From positions 1,550,001-1,614,000 of the forward strand of contig NZ_OZ245785.1 in assembly GCF_965227785.1 (NCBI RefSeq): 64,000 bases of DNA. The letters run 5' to 3'. Each line of letters opens with the position of its first letter. Position 1 is the first letter of the stretch. Both the position numbers and the translations under genes were made by a program. This document shows, in pieces, positions 44,018 through 53,245 of this stretch. The notes under the pieces were generated by a model. That model was given only the letters and a program-made list of their open reading frames with translations. It ran no database searches and was not told the DNA's origin. This DNA comes from Gracilimonas sp965227785. Lineage in GTDB: Bacteria > Bacteroidota > Rhodothermia > Balneolales > Balneolaceae.

Positions 44018-46450
44018 ATGCTAAAAAACTACTTTAAAATCGCCTTTCGGAACTTGTTTAAGAATAAGCTCTATTCCCTGATTAATATTGCGGGATTGTC
44101 GCTCGGAATTACTTTTTCAGTATTGGTTATACTGTTCATTCAGGATGAAATGACGTACGACCGGTTTCATAAAAACGGGGAAGATATTTATCGCCTGTAC
44201 CGTCAGCCGTTGATAGAAGGATCTGCTTATAACCCTGACATCTATATGCCGATGCCCACTGCTCAGGCAATGGAAGATGACTTCCCGGAGGTAGAAGAAA
44301 GTGTTCGTTTTATTCCTTTTGGAACCAACGTAATCAGATCCGGAGGCTCATTATTTGAGCAAGATGGCTTTGTCTTTACTGACCCGGAGGTCTTTGATGT
44401 TTTCACCTTTCCGCTAAAATATGGCAATTCCTCTTCAGCACTGGTAACACCCGGATCGGTAGTTATAACTGATGAGATCGCTCACAAATACTTTGGGGAT
44501 CTAAATCCTCTTGGGGAGACTCTCACGATCCGTTTAAACGGGGAATTTTCTGATTTCACCATTACCGGAGTCACTGAAAGCATACCGGCTAATTCCACGA
44601 TCAGGTTTAATGTTCTGTTGCCCATACAGGATGCTCTGAATAGGCTTGAAAGCTACTCGAGCGTAGCCGATAGCTGGAATTCAACCCGAAACATCACCTA
44701 TGTGAAGCTGCAGAAAGGAGCCCATCATGAAAATCTGCATCAGCAAATGCCGAATTTCATGATGACACACATGGGTAGCATTTTCAACCAAATGCGTGAA
44801 GAAGGACGTTATTCTTTTGAAGGACCTCCCATTTTGTACAAGCTCCAGCCCCTTTACGACATTCATTTAAATACAGAAATTCCCGGTGCATTTTCCGAAC
44901 CAAGTTCTCCTGTTTACTCTTATATACTGGGTGGAATTGCACTGGCTGTGCTTCTTATCGCCTGCTTTAATTTTATGATTTTATCCATTGGACGTTCGGC
45001 AAAAAGGGCGAAAGAAGTAGGACTAAGAAAGGTTATGGGAGCTTTCAGGAATCAGTTGATGACACAATTCTGGGCTGAAGCTCTTACCGTAACATTAATA
45101 GCTTTGATTGCAGGAATACTTTTCGCTGAATTCCTGATACCTGTCTTCAACGAATTCTCCGGAAAAAGCCTTTCTTTGTCACTATTGTTTGAAAACAGCC
45201 GGGTGCTGCTCCTGCTTTTTGGAGTGTTCCTATTTACCGGTCTAATTGCAGGAAGTTACCCTGCACTGTATTTATCCGGATTCAGGCCTATTGAGTCTAT
45301 AAAAGAAAAGCTAACATTTGGGGGGGCAAACAATTTTTCCAAGTCGCTTATTATGACCCAGTTTGCCATCTCGATTTTCCTGGTCGCCGCTACATTAGGG
45401 ATGGCGAAACAGCTGCACTTTATTCAGAATAAAAACCTGGGTTTCACAGGTGAGCAGGTTGTGGTTATTCCTGTCAATGGACTGGATGGTGACCGCGCCA
45501 TGAACCTCTATCGTGATGCCCTCTCCAGGGAAACAGATATTATAGATATTACCGGTGCAAATGTTTCTTTTGCTACAGGGCTATGGCGCCGGGGATACAG
45601 GTATGAAGGAGAAATTAAAGAATCTGCTGTTTTCAGGGTTGAACCAAATTACATCCAAACACTTAAAATGGATTTAGCGGCAGGACGTAATTTCGATCCC
45701 AATCTTGCTTCTGATTCAACCCAAAGCATTATTGTAAATGAGACTTTTCTTGAGCAACACGGGCTGGATTTATCCGCTATCGGACAATCATTCCCTATCG
45801 ACTGGGGATGGATGACAAACCCTGTTATTATAGGCGTAGTCAAAGACTTCAATTACCAATCACTGGAACATACCGTTCAACCGGCTATCATGTATATGAA
45901 TCCGCGAGATCCGATTTTGAATATCTTTGTTCGTATTTCGTCGGAAAAAATGAGTGCATCGGTTGCTAAACTCCGGGAAACATGGGCTTCCATTACCAGT
46001 GAAGTTCCTTTTTCGTACAGCTTTTTAGATGAGGACATGCATAACCTCTACCGGGTGGAGCAACGCTGGGCTACTATTGTTAGTTACAGCTCCTTCTTTG
46101 CCATTTTTGTAGCCTGTTTAGGATTGTTTGGACTGGCCGGCATCATTGCAATTCAGCGCCGCAAAGAAATTGGCATTAGAAAAGTATTAGGAGCCAGTAT
46201 TAAAGGAATTGTGCTTTTACTGTCCCGGGATTTTGTAAAACTGATTTTAATTTCCATTGTGGTTGCCACACCTCTATCCTGGTTGGCTATTCACCACTGG
46301 CTGGAAAACTTTGCATACCGAACCGAGCCAGGAATCGGCATTTTTCTACTTGCAGGAAGTCTGGCTTTGTTAGTAGCATCACTCACCGTTAGCTGGCAAT
46401 CAGTAAAAGCCGCTTTAACCAATCCTGTAAACAGTTTGAGAAATGAATAA
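44018..46450 (+). CDS. MacB/FtsX-type ABC permease 6
   Basis: The 810-residue permease starts MLKNYFKIAFRNLFKNKLYSL. FtsX motifs are VGLRKVMGA (about 334) and IGIRKVLGA (about 717), with C terminus NPVNSLRNE. It carries a QFWAEALTVTLIALIAG first-core helix that resembles QFWGEALMMTLIAFLIG of permease 7, supporting a close relation between these two neighbours. It is separated from permease 7 by a 98-base spacer with a CAGCTTTCAG-type hairpin. Confidence 0.93.
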   Translation: MLKNYFKIAFRNLFKNKLYSLINIAGLSLGITFSVLVILFIQDEMTYDRFHKNGEDIYRLYRQPLIEGSAYNPDIYMPMPTAQAMEDDFPEVEESVRFIPFGTNVIRSGGSLFEQDGFVFTDPEVFDVFTFPLKYGNSSSALVTPGSVVITDEIAHKYFGDLNPLGETLTIRLNGEFSDFTITGVTESIPANSTIRFNVLLPIQDALNRLESYSSVADSWNSTRNITYVKLQKGAHHENLHQQMPNFMMTHMGSIFNQMREEGRYSFEGPPILYKLQPLYDIHLNTEIPGAFSEPSSPVYSYILGGIALAVLLIACFNFMILSIGRSAKRAKEVGLRKVMGAFRNQLMTQFWAEALTVTLIALIAGILFAEFLIPVFNEFSGKSLSLSLLFENSRVLLLLFGVFLFTGLIAGSYPALYLSGFRPIESIKEKLTFGGANNFSKSLIMTQFAISIFLVAATLGMAKQLHFIQNKNLGFTGEQVVVIPVNGLDGDRAMNLYRDALSRETDIIDITGANVSFATGLWRRGYRYEGEIKESAVFRVEPNYIQTLKMDLAAGRNFDPNLASDSTQSIIVNETFLEQHGLDLSAIGQSFPIDWGWMTNPVIIGVVKDFNYQSLEHTVQPAIMYMNPRDPILNIFVRISSEKMSASVAKLRETWASITSEVPFSYSFLDEDMHNLYRVEQRWATIVSYSSFFAIFVACLGLFGLAGIIAIQRRKEIGIRKVLGASIKGIVLLLSRDFVKLILISIVVATPLSWLAIHHWLENFAYRTEPGIGIFLLAGSLALLVASLTVSWQSVKAALTNPVNSLRNE

Positions 46451-46475
46451 AAAATAGCTGACAGCTATCAGACTC

Positions 46476-46514
46476 CAGCTTTCAGTTTTACGATATCGAA
46501 AAAACTGAAAGCTG
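46476..46514. repeat. Permease junction hairpin d (CAGCTTTCAG family)
   Basis: A perfect 14-bp stem (46476-46489 with 46501-46514) has an 11-base loop. Flanking words AGCTGACAGCTATCAG and CTGACGGCTGAAAGC match copies a, b and e. Confidence 0.82.
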
Positions 46515-46548
46515 ATCGCTGACGGCTGAAAGCTCAAAACTAAAGACC

Positions 46549-49014
46549 ATGTTAAAAAACTACTTTAAAATCGCATTTCGGAACTTGTTTAAAAACAAGG
46601 TCTATTCTTCCATTAATATATTTGGGCTGGCCGTGGGAGTTGCATGCTGTATTCTCATCGCCTTATATGTTCAGAATGAGTGGAGCTATGATGAATTTCA
46701 CTCCAAAGCCGATCGAACGTATCGTGCCTGGGTAAATGAAACCACTCCAGAAGGGCGGGAAATTTTGAATACAGCCACCCCGTTCATACTGGGCCCTACA
46801 TTAAAGGACAACATCCCGGAAGTTGAACACCTGACCTATATATTCAGCTTTAGCAATCTGGTAAAAACACCTGAAGATCAGGCTCCTTTCGATGATAACA
46901 TCCTGGTGGTGAATAAGGACTTCTTCCAAATCTTTGACTTTGAAATCCTGCAGGGAGACCCTCAGAATTTATTCATAAACCCATCTTCTATTGTCATTTC
47001 AGAGGCAACAGCGAATCGCTTTTTCGGTAATGAAGACCCGCTGCAGAAAACACTATCCATCCGTCTAACAGATGACTACAAAGATTTTATCGTAACGGGT
47101 GTGATTGAAAACCCGCCTTCCAATTCCAGCCTGGATTACCGCATCCTGATACCCGACCAAAACCTGGAAACTTTAATAAGCGAACGTGGTCGCAACAGCT
47201 GGTTTAATATATTTGGCAGCACGTACCTGACCTTGCAGGAAGGCACTCTGCCCGCCAACCTAAACGAAAAGTTTGACTCAATGATGAGGGGAGTGTTAGG
47301 TGAAGATTTTTTCACAAATGAGGATTATAAAATTGGACTTCAGCCTCTTACCGATATTCATCTGAATACTGAATTTCCTTCTGCACAAGCCAGCGTCAGT
47401 GATCCGGTGTACTCGTACATTCTTGCTGCCATAGCATTTCTTATTTTACTCATCGCTTGTGTGAATTTCATGACTCTTTCAATCAGTAAATCTACTTCGA
47501 GGGCAAAAGAAGTGGGTATCCGAAAAACCATTGGGGCTATCCGTCAACACCTGATGTATCAGTTCTGGGGTGAAGCTCTGATGATGACACTGATCGCCTT
47601 CTTAATTGGGATTACCTTTGCGGAGCTTCTTCTTCCTTATTTCAATGACCTTTCCGGAACCCAACTCTCCATCTCCTATGGAATTGGGACACTTGGGCTT
47701 TTATTACTCACTGCTGTGACGGTGAGTCTGGTAGCCGGTATTTATCCCGCTCTTGTCCTTTCAGGGTTTCGCCCGATAGAAGTACTTAAAGGTCGTATAA
47801 ATCTGTCAGCTGAAAAAGGAAGCTTCCAAAAAGTGATGGTCGTTTTTCAATTTTCACTTTCTATTGCTCTGATTATAGGAACTATCACCATCCATCAACA
47901 GCTAAACTATGTTCAGAATAAAAATCTCGGATACCAAAAAGACCAGGTCTTGGTGCTTGAATCCGGTATCAGTAATACCCCTCAAACCTCTCCTGCTGAT
48001 ATTTTTGAACAAGGCATACGCAGAAAGCAGATACTCATAAATGAGTTGAAAACTTCTTCTGAAATAACTTCAATCTCGACTTCTTCCTTCACTCCTGTAC
48101 AAACCGGGGGCTGGTTTCAGATGGGATTCAGAGATAATCAGGATCAACCCAAGAACTTCCACGGTAATTTTGTGGATGCTGACTTCATCCCCACTCTCGG
48201 AATCAAAGTTACGGAAGGACGTAATTTCTCTGAAGAAAATCCCTCCGATGCCCGTCAGGCTATGATTGTAAATGAAGCCCTGGTTGAATATTTCGGTTGG
48301 GAGAATCCCATCGACCAACGTCTGCCAGGCCCCAACTTTGACCAGCACGAGGTGATCGGCGTTGTGGAGAATTTTCATTATGAGTCTTTGCATACCTCCG
48401 TAGAACCACTTGCTATGGTTATTAATGCCGAGATTCTGTTTAGCGGAATTTCCGATATTGGTATTTCAAACTCTTTTGACCCCCGGTATTCGTTCAACTT
48501 GTCTACCGATAATTTATCCCAAACCGTAAACCAGCTTCGGGAAGCCTGGGCGCAGGTAGCACCGGGCGTTCCTTTTGACTACACCTTCGTCGATCAATCT
48601 TTGGATGAGCAATACCGTGAAGAACGTCGGCTTAGCCGAATTGTAACTACAGGTTCGGTACTTGCAATTATCATTGCCTGCCTTGGCCTGTTCGGTCTTG
48701 CATCGCTGATGGTCATTCGACGAACAAAAGAGATTGGCGTGAGAAAAGTGCTGGGTGCCTCTTCCGGTAATATCGTTTTCCTGGTAAACAAGGAATTCAC
48801 CAAGCTGGTGGCTATTGCCTTTGTAATCGCTACCCCTATTGCCTGGTACGCCATGAGTACTTGGCTGCAAGACTTTGCCTACCGAATTGAGTTAGGGATT
48901 GGCATTTTCCTGTTATCCGGATTGCTTACCTTGGCCGTCGCCTGGTTTACAGTGAGTTATCAATCCATAAAAGCAACATTAATTAACCCAACCGAAAGTT
49001 TAAGAAGTGAATAA
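46549..49014 (+). CDS. MacB/FtsX-type ABC permease 7
   Basis: The 821-residue permease starts MLKNYFKIAFRNLFKNKVYSS. FtsX motifs are VGIRKTIGA (about 320) and IGVRKVLGA (about 728); the C terminus is NPTESLRSE. The second periplasmic domain has a longer insert (about 480-510, with the NTPQTSPADIFEQGIRRK segment) than its neighbours, which may relate to cargo or partner choice. The gene is complete with no frame disruption. Confidence 0.93.
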   Translation: MLKNYFKIAFRNLFKNKVYSSINIFGLAVGVACCILIALYVQNEWSYDEFHSKADRTYRAWVNETTPEGREILNTATPFILGPTLKDNIPEVEHLTYIFSFSNLVKTPEDQAPFDDNILVVNKDFFQIFDFEILQGDPQNLFINPSSIVISEATANRFFGNEDPLQKTLSIRLTDDYKDFIVTGVIENPPSNSSLDYRILIPDQNLETLISERGRNSWFNIFGSTYLTLQEGTLPANLNEKFDSMMRGVLGEDFFTNEDYKIGLQPLTDIHLNTEFPSAQASVSDPVYSYILAAIAFLILLIACVNFMTLSISKSTSRAKEVGIRKTIGAIRQHLMYQFWGEALMMTLIAFLIGITFAELLLPYFNDLSGTQLSISYGIGTLGLLLLTAVTVSLVAGIYPALVLSGFRPIEVLKGRINLSAEKGSFQKVMVVFQFSLSIALIIGTITIHQQLNYVQNKNLGYQKDQVLVLESGISNTPQTSPADIFEQGIRRKQILINELKTSSEITSISTSSFTPVQTGGWFQMGFRDNQDQPKNFHGNFVDADFIPTLGIKVTEGRNFSEENPSDARQAMIVNEALVEYFGWENPIDQRLPGPNFDQHEVIGVVENFHYESLHTSVEPLAMVINAEILFSGISDIGISNSFDPRYSFNLSTDNLSQTVNQLREAWAQVAPGVPFDYTFVDQSLDEQYREERRLSRIVTTGSVLAIIIACLGLFGLASLMVIRRTKEIGVRKVLGASSGNIVFLVNKEFTKLVAIAFVIATPIAWYAMSTWLQDFAYRIELGIGIFLLSGLLTLAVAWFTVSYQSIKATLINPTESLRSE

Positions 49015-49038
49015 GAATAGCTGTCAGCTTACAGACTT

Positions 49039-49076
49039 CAGCTTTCAGTTTTTTGGTATCGTAAAACTGAAAGCTG
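49039..49076. repeat. Permease junction hairpin e (CAGCTTTCAG family)
   Basis: A perfect 14-bp stem (49039-49052 with 49063-49076) has a 10-base loop and is flanked by AGCTGTCAGC and CGCTGACGGCTG words. Confidence 0.82.
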
Positions 49077-49108
49077 ATCGCTGACGGCTGATTGCTCAAA
49101 AAAATATT

Positions 49109-51460
49109 ATGTTCAAAAACTACATCAAGATCGCATTTCGTCATCTGGCGAAAAATAAATCCTACACCTTCATTAATACAATTGGTTTGGGTGTTGGTCT
49201 CGCAGCCTGTATCATTATTGGGCTATGGGTTAATTATGAACTGAGTTATGACGATTATCACCATGATTCAGAACGAATTTACCGGGTACTGAATGGAGAT
49301 ATCGCAGCAACGCCACCTACTTTAGCCCCTGCTCTCAAAAATGACTACCCCGAGGTTGCCCGGGATGTTGTACGATTCTGGCCTATTAAGTCACCTTCTG
49401 ACATCATTTCAGAAGACAAACAATTTGCAGAAAGAAATATCACCTTTACGGATCCTGATATCTTCAATGTATTTACTCACCCGCTGATTCTCGGAAATAA
49501 GGAAACAGCCCTTTCTTCTCCTAATCGTATTGTGATTAGTGAGTCGATTGCAAAGAAATATTTTGGTACCGGGAATCCCCTGGGGAAAACCCTGACTATG
49601 TGGGGACGGGATTTGGAAGTGACCGGTGTGTTTAAAGACGTCCCCTTAAATTCACATCACCGCTATGAGTTTTTGGTACCCATCGAGCTTCTGGAAACAT
49701 TCATGGGCAACATGATGGAGAACTGGACGTGGGCCGGATTTTACACATACATGCTCCTCCCTGAAAACGTGGAGCCAAACCGGGTTGAAGCCGCCATCGC
49801 CTCTACTTTCGACAAATACACAGAAGAAAACTTTCCCTCTCCGGTACTTCAGCCTTTGAATGATATCTATTTTGAACAGGCAGAAAAAGACATCGCTGAA
49901 TCAGGTAATTTCAACTATGTACTCATATTGGCAACCATAGCAATCGTTGTTTTAGTAGTTGCCTGCATCAACTTTATGAATTTATCTACGGCTTATTCTA
50001 CCATGCGTAAGAAAGAAGTAGGTATGCGAAAAACATTGGGGGCACAACGCCGGCAGCTGATTGGGCAGTTTTTAGGAGAAGCAATTGTGCTAAGCTTAAT
50101 GGGCTTGTCGCTGGCTTTAATTCTGGTGGAAATCAGCCTGCCATTTTTCAGCAACTTTACAGGAAACCCAATGTCCATGCCTTACCAACAAAACTGGATG
50201 GCTGTTACGGGCTTTATCGGTTTGGCTCTTTTAGTTGGGACTTTATCCGGCAGTTATCCTGCTTTTTTCCTTTCAAGTTTTCAGCCTGTCAGTGTATTAA
50301 AGAACACTGACAGATCTTCTTCATCAGGTGGCAATCTTCGCAAAGGATTGGTGGTCTTTCAATTCGCAATTTCCATCTTTCTGATTGTAGCCGCTTTAAC
50401 GGTCTATTCTCAAATAAACTTTATGCAGAAAAAGGACCTGGGGTTCAGCGATGAAAAAATCATCATCACCGGATCCGAGAACTATCAAGCCATGAAAGCA
50501 GAGCTGGAAAAGATGCCCGAAATAGAACGGGTTTCAGCAGCATATAACGTCCCGGGGCAGCGTCTGCCTCTCTACCCTGTCCGCACAGCGGAAATGGCTC
50601 CTGACTCATTACCTACCATGCGTACTCTACGGGTTAACCCCGGCCTTCTGGAAACCCTTGGAATGGAAATGACTATGGGCCGAAGTTTTGATGAAGACAT
50701 TTCAACCGATGCTTCCAGAGCGTTTATAATTAACCAGGCTGCAGCAAATTACTTTGGCTGGGAGAATCCAATTGGTAAAGAATTATCATGGTACGATTTC
50801 AGTGAAGATGGTTCTTCCTTTGAAGTTGCCAAACAGGGAGAAGTAGTAGGCGTAGTCAACGACTTTAATTATGCTTCTCTTCACAACCCCATCGAGCCAC
50901 TTGTCATGCATGTTAGTAACGACATAAACATGGCTGTGATTAAACTGAGTACAGGAGGTTCTGAGCGAACACTCTCTCAAATCAGAGAAACGTGGAACAG
51001 CGTAACTCCGGGAAGTCATTTCTGGTATTATTTCCTCAGTGACGATTTGGATCGACAGTATGGCGCTGAACAAAAATTAGGACAAGTTTTTGGCGGGCTT
51101 ACCTTGCTTGCGCTGTTTATAGCCTGTCTTGGATTATTTGGACTTACCGCCTATTCTACCCGGCAAAGAACTAAAGAAATCGGCATCCGAAAAGTTATGG
51201 GGGCCGATGTAAGACAAATCATTTTAATGCTGAATATTGAAGTTCTGAAAATGGTGGCTCTTTCACTTGTTGTCGCAATCCCCATTGCCTGGTATGTCAT
51301 GAATCAATGGCTGGCTGACTTTGCCTATCGCATCGAAATTGGGCCAAAGATTTTCGTTATAGCCGGAATATCAGCTTTGGCGATTGCCCTGCTTACGGTT
51401 AGCTGGCAGTCCATCAAAGCCTCGGTAACACCACCCGTAGAAAGTTTAAGAAGTGAATAA
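49109..51460 (+). CDS. MacB/FtsX-type ABC permease 8
   Basis: The 783-residue permease starts MFKNYIKIAFRHLAKNKSYT. FtsX motifs are VGMRKTLGA (about 304) and IGIRKVMGA (about 690). The C terminus, PPVESLRSE, replaces the usual Asn with Pro. The last 60 residues (PIAWYVMNQWLADFAYRIEIG onwards) resemble permease 1 more than its immediate neighbours, hinting at segment exchange. It is the last permease of the run and precedes the variant ATPase by 91 bases. Confidence 0.93.
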   Translation: MFKNYIKIAFRHLAKNKSYTFINTIGLGVGLAACIIIGLWVNYELSYDDYHHDSERIYRVLNGDIAATPPTLAPALKNDYPEVARDVVRFWPIKSPSDIISEDKQFAERNITFTDPDIFNVFTHPLILGNKETALSSPNRIVISESIAKKYFGTGNPLGKTLTMWGRDLEVTGVFKDVPLNSHHRYEFLVPIELLETFMGNMMENWTWAGFYTYMLLPENVEPNRVEAAIASTFDKYTEENFPSPVLQPLNDIYFEQAEKDIAESGNFNYVLILATIAIVVLVVACINFMNLSTAYSTMRKKEVGMRKTLGAQRRQLIGQFLGEAIVLSLMGLSLALILVEISLPFFSNFTGNPMSMPYQQNWMAVTGFIGLALLVGTLSGSYPAFFLSSFQPVSVLKNTDRSSSSGGNLRKGLVVFQFAISIFLIVAALTVYSQINFMQKKDLGFSDEKIIITGSENYQAMKAELEKMPEIERVSAAYNVPGQRLPLYPVRTAEMAPDSLPTMRTLRVNPGLLETLGMEMTMGRSFDEDISTDASRAFIINQAAANYFGWENPIGKELSWYDFSEDGSSFEVAKQGEVVGVVNDFNYASLHNPIEPLVMHVSNDINMAVIKLSTGGSERTLSQIRETWNSVTPGSHFWYYFLSDDLDRQYGAEQKLGQVFGGLTLLALFIACLGLFGLTAYSTRQRTKEIGIRKVMGADVRQIILMLNIEVLKMVALSLVVAIPIAWYVMNQWLADFAYRIEIGPKIFVIAGISALAIALLTVSWQSIKASVTPPVESLRSE

Positions 51461-51483
51461 ATTAAAGTGCTAAGGTTACTAAT

Positions 51484-51536
51484 GTGTTAAGGTGTTTACG
51501 TTCTATAATATCGAAAGAACGTAAACACCTTAACAC
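51484..51536. repeat. Junction hairpin f (ACGTGTTTACG/GTGTTAAGG family)
   Basis: This is the longest perfect stem seen: 21 bp (51484-51504 with 51516-51536) with an 11-base loop, between permease 8 and the second ATPase. The core is GGTGTTTACGTTCT. No T-tract follows. Confidence 0.85.
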
Positions 51537-51551
51537 GTAAACACATTAAAA

Positions 51552-52244
51552 ATGATCCAACTAAGAGATATAGACAAATACATCGACAAACGGTTTCAAA
51601 GAACCTTCATACTGAAGGGCATTAACCTTGAAATTAAAGAGGGGGAGTTTGTAACAATCATGGGACCGAGCGGCGCCGGAAAATCTACACTGCTGAATAT
51701 TCTTGGTTTTTTGGACGATGCTTCCGAAGGCGAATACACTTTTTTGGGTGAACCGGTTCACAACCTCAGCGAAAAGAAAAAATCGGATTATCATAAATCC
51801 CACATCGGTTTTGTGTTCCAGGCCTATCACCTGATTGATGAGCTTACCGTTTACGAAAACATTGAAATGCCATTGCTATATCGTAAAGTGAAAAGCAAGC
51901 AGCGCAAAGCCATGGTTGCCGATATACTGGATCGCTTTAATATTGTAGCGAAGAAAGATTTATTTCCGCCACAGCTTTCGGGCGGTCAGCAGCAGGTGGT
52001 TGGAGTTGCGCGGGCCATCATTGGAAGCCCAAAACTGCTTTTAGCGGATGAACCCACCGGGAATCTTCATTCCGAACAAAGCGAGCAAATCATGGACATG
52101 TTCAAAAAACTGAACGATGAAGGCGTGACTATTATACAGGTTACCCATTCCGAGAAGATGGCAGCCTACGGCAACCGTATCATCAACCTGAAAGACGGCG
52201 CCTTGGTAAAAGAAGACCCGTATAATCAGTCCATGGAAAGTTAG
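51552..52244 (+). CDS. MacB/LolD-type ABC ATPase with variant signature and D-loop
   Basis: The 230-residue ATPase has normal Walker A GPSGAGKST (38-46), Q-loop Gln90, Walker B LLLADE (162-167) and a switch His in VTHSEKMA. Two usually fixed positions differ from the copy at 26972: LSGGQQQVVGVARA (142-155) has Val149 where Arg is normal, and the D-loop reads GNLHS with His173 instead of Asp. A D-loop change can alter coupling or ATP hydrolysis. It closes the permease operon, and its stop overlaps the convergent dUTPase-like gene by 4 bases. Confidence 0.93.
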   Translation: MIQLRDIDKYIDKRFQRTFILKGINLEIKEGEFVTIMGPSGAGKSTLLNILGFLDDASEGEYTFLGEPVHNLSEKKKSDYHKSHIGFVFQAYHLIDELTVYENIEMPLLYRKVKSKQRKAMVADILDRFNIVAKKDLFPPQLSGGQQQVVGVARAIIGSPKLLLADEPTGNLHSEQSEQIMDMFKKLNDEGVTIIQVTHSEKMAAYGNRIINLKDGALVKEDPYNQSMES

Positions 52245-52696
52245 TCACCTATAATTCGCAACTCTGCTAACCGGGCATTTTCTTTGATACTGCAACCAGC
52301 TTCTGAAACGGTCACGTTCAGAGAAAGAGCATCGGAGCTGTCGTTTGAGATCATATAAGAATCGGAGATCAGTCCGGCTTGGCGTGCATGAGGATGAGCC
52401 GAAATCATCGCTGCAGAGACATCCTCTACATTCACGCTCTCATTAAAGATTACTTTATACGGACCCTGTTGCAATTTCCACCACCCGTAGTCATCGTCTG
52501 CTTTTTGTTTCTCAGAGTTCAGCTTCTCGGTGGTGGCAGGCTTAAATTCACTGCCTCCGAAATCAAGCGAACCTGCCCCGGTAATACGATGAACCTCAGC
52601 TACCGTCAGGTCCAGGTGATGCCCATGACGTTGCGTATCTTCATGAATAAGGTCAGACACTTTCTTCTTCAATTCATCAAAAGCTAAAAAACTCAT
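52241..52696 (-). CDS. dCTP deaminase/dUTPase-like superfamily protein (tentative)
   Basis: The 151-residue protein resembles the trimeric dUTPase/Dcd beta-fold. It has HHLDLTVAEVHRI near residue 26, GSLDFGGSEF near 42, WWKLQQGPYKVIFNESVNV (about 72-90, like the LxPGxYxVxxNExV motif) and SAAMISAHPHARQAGL (about 94-109), where the usual R-S-S-L motif would be. The nucleotide-binding motif is not canonical, so enzymatic activity is uncertain. The gene is convergent with the second ABC ATPase. Confidence 0.5.
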   Translation of the reverse strand: MSFLAFDELKKKVSDLIHEDTQRHGHHLDLTVAEVHRITGAGSLDFGGSEFKPATTEKLNSEKQKADDDYGWWKLQQGPYKVIFNESVNVEDVSAAMISAHPHARQAGLISDSYMISNDSSDALSLNVTVSEAGCSIKENARLAELRIIGD

Positions 52697-52763
52697 AAAC
52701 TTTGCTTCCTTTTATTTCTGTTTAACTTAAGTTTATAACACATCACAACGCCTACTCCATTCA

Positions 52764-53141
52764 ATGCGAAATTTCCTAAAAAATCTGTTTCAGCGAAAAA
52801 AACAACCAGAGGTCCCAGTTCCTGAACCCAACTATGCGGAGATCATCAACAAAATTAAGAAGGCAGAAGAAACTCAGGACATTCAGCCCGGAAGAAAAAT
52901 TCACGCTTTCGATTACGACCTGTTTGAACTAAGGCTGGACAGGGACATTACCAATCAATACCGGGTCACCGTTTTTAAAGGAAATGAGCGAATCTATAGT
53001 TTTACCGTTTTTGCAAAAAAGGGTGAGATTGAAAAGCTCCGGAGCGCGTATCCTCATATTGTTGATTTCCTGAAAGGTGAACAGAAAATCGCTACCCTGC
53101 CCGATTCTGATTTGCTTAAAGGATTTTATTTCGGGCATTGA
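52764..53141 (+). CDS. Hypothetical protein
   Basis: This 125-residue protein has no family that I recognise. It starts with a basic segment (MRNFLKNLFQRKKQPE), then a Pro-rich stretch, then an alpha/beta region of about 90 residues with YDLFELRLDRDITNQYRVTVFKGNERIYSF. No signal peptide or membrane helix is present. It lies between the dUTPase-like gene, which is divergent, and the S9 peptidase gene 104 bases downstream. Confidence 0.7.
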   Translation: MRNFLKNLFQRKKQPEVPVPEPNYAEIINKIKKAEETQDIQPGRKIHAFDYDLFELRLDRDITNQYRVTVFKGNERIYSFTVFAKKGEIEKLRSAYPHIVDFLKGEQKIATLPDSDLLKGFYFGH

Positions 53142-53245
53142 GATAAAACCTTCGCTGACAAGTTTTAACAAGCCGGGTATTGACTATCAGCTGCAATTAA
53201 AGTTTCATGCACTCATGAAAACACTCATCTAATTCGCTTCTCAAA

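Noticed and set aside
4282..51536. Junction hairpins considered as intrinsic terminators
   Set aside because: None is followed by a T-tract, and several lie inside what must be operons. Only 21197-21230 and 63021-63053 were kept as terminators.
38881..51550. Regularly recurring intergenic repeats considered as a CRISPR array or phage att sites
   Set aside because: They are single hairpins separated by whole genes, not short repeats with unique spacers, and no cas or integrase gene is present.
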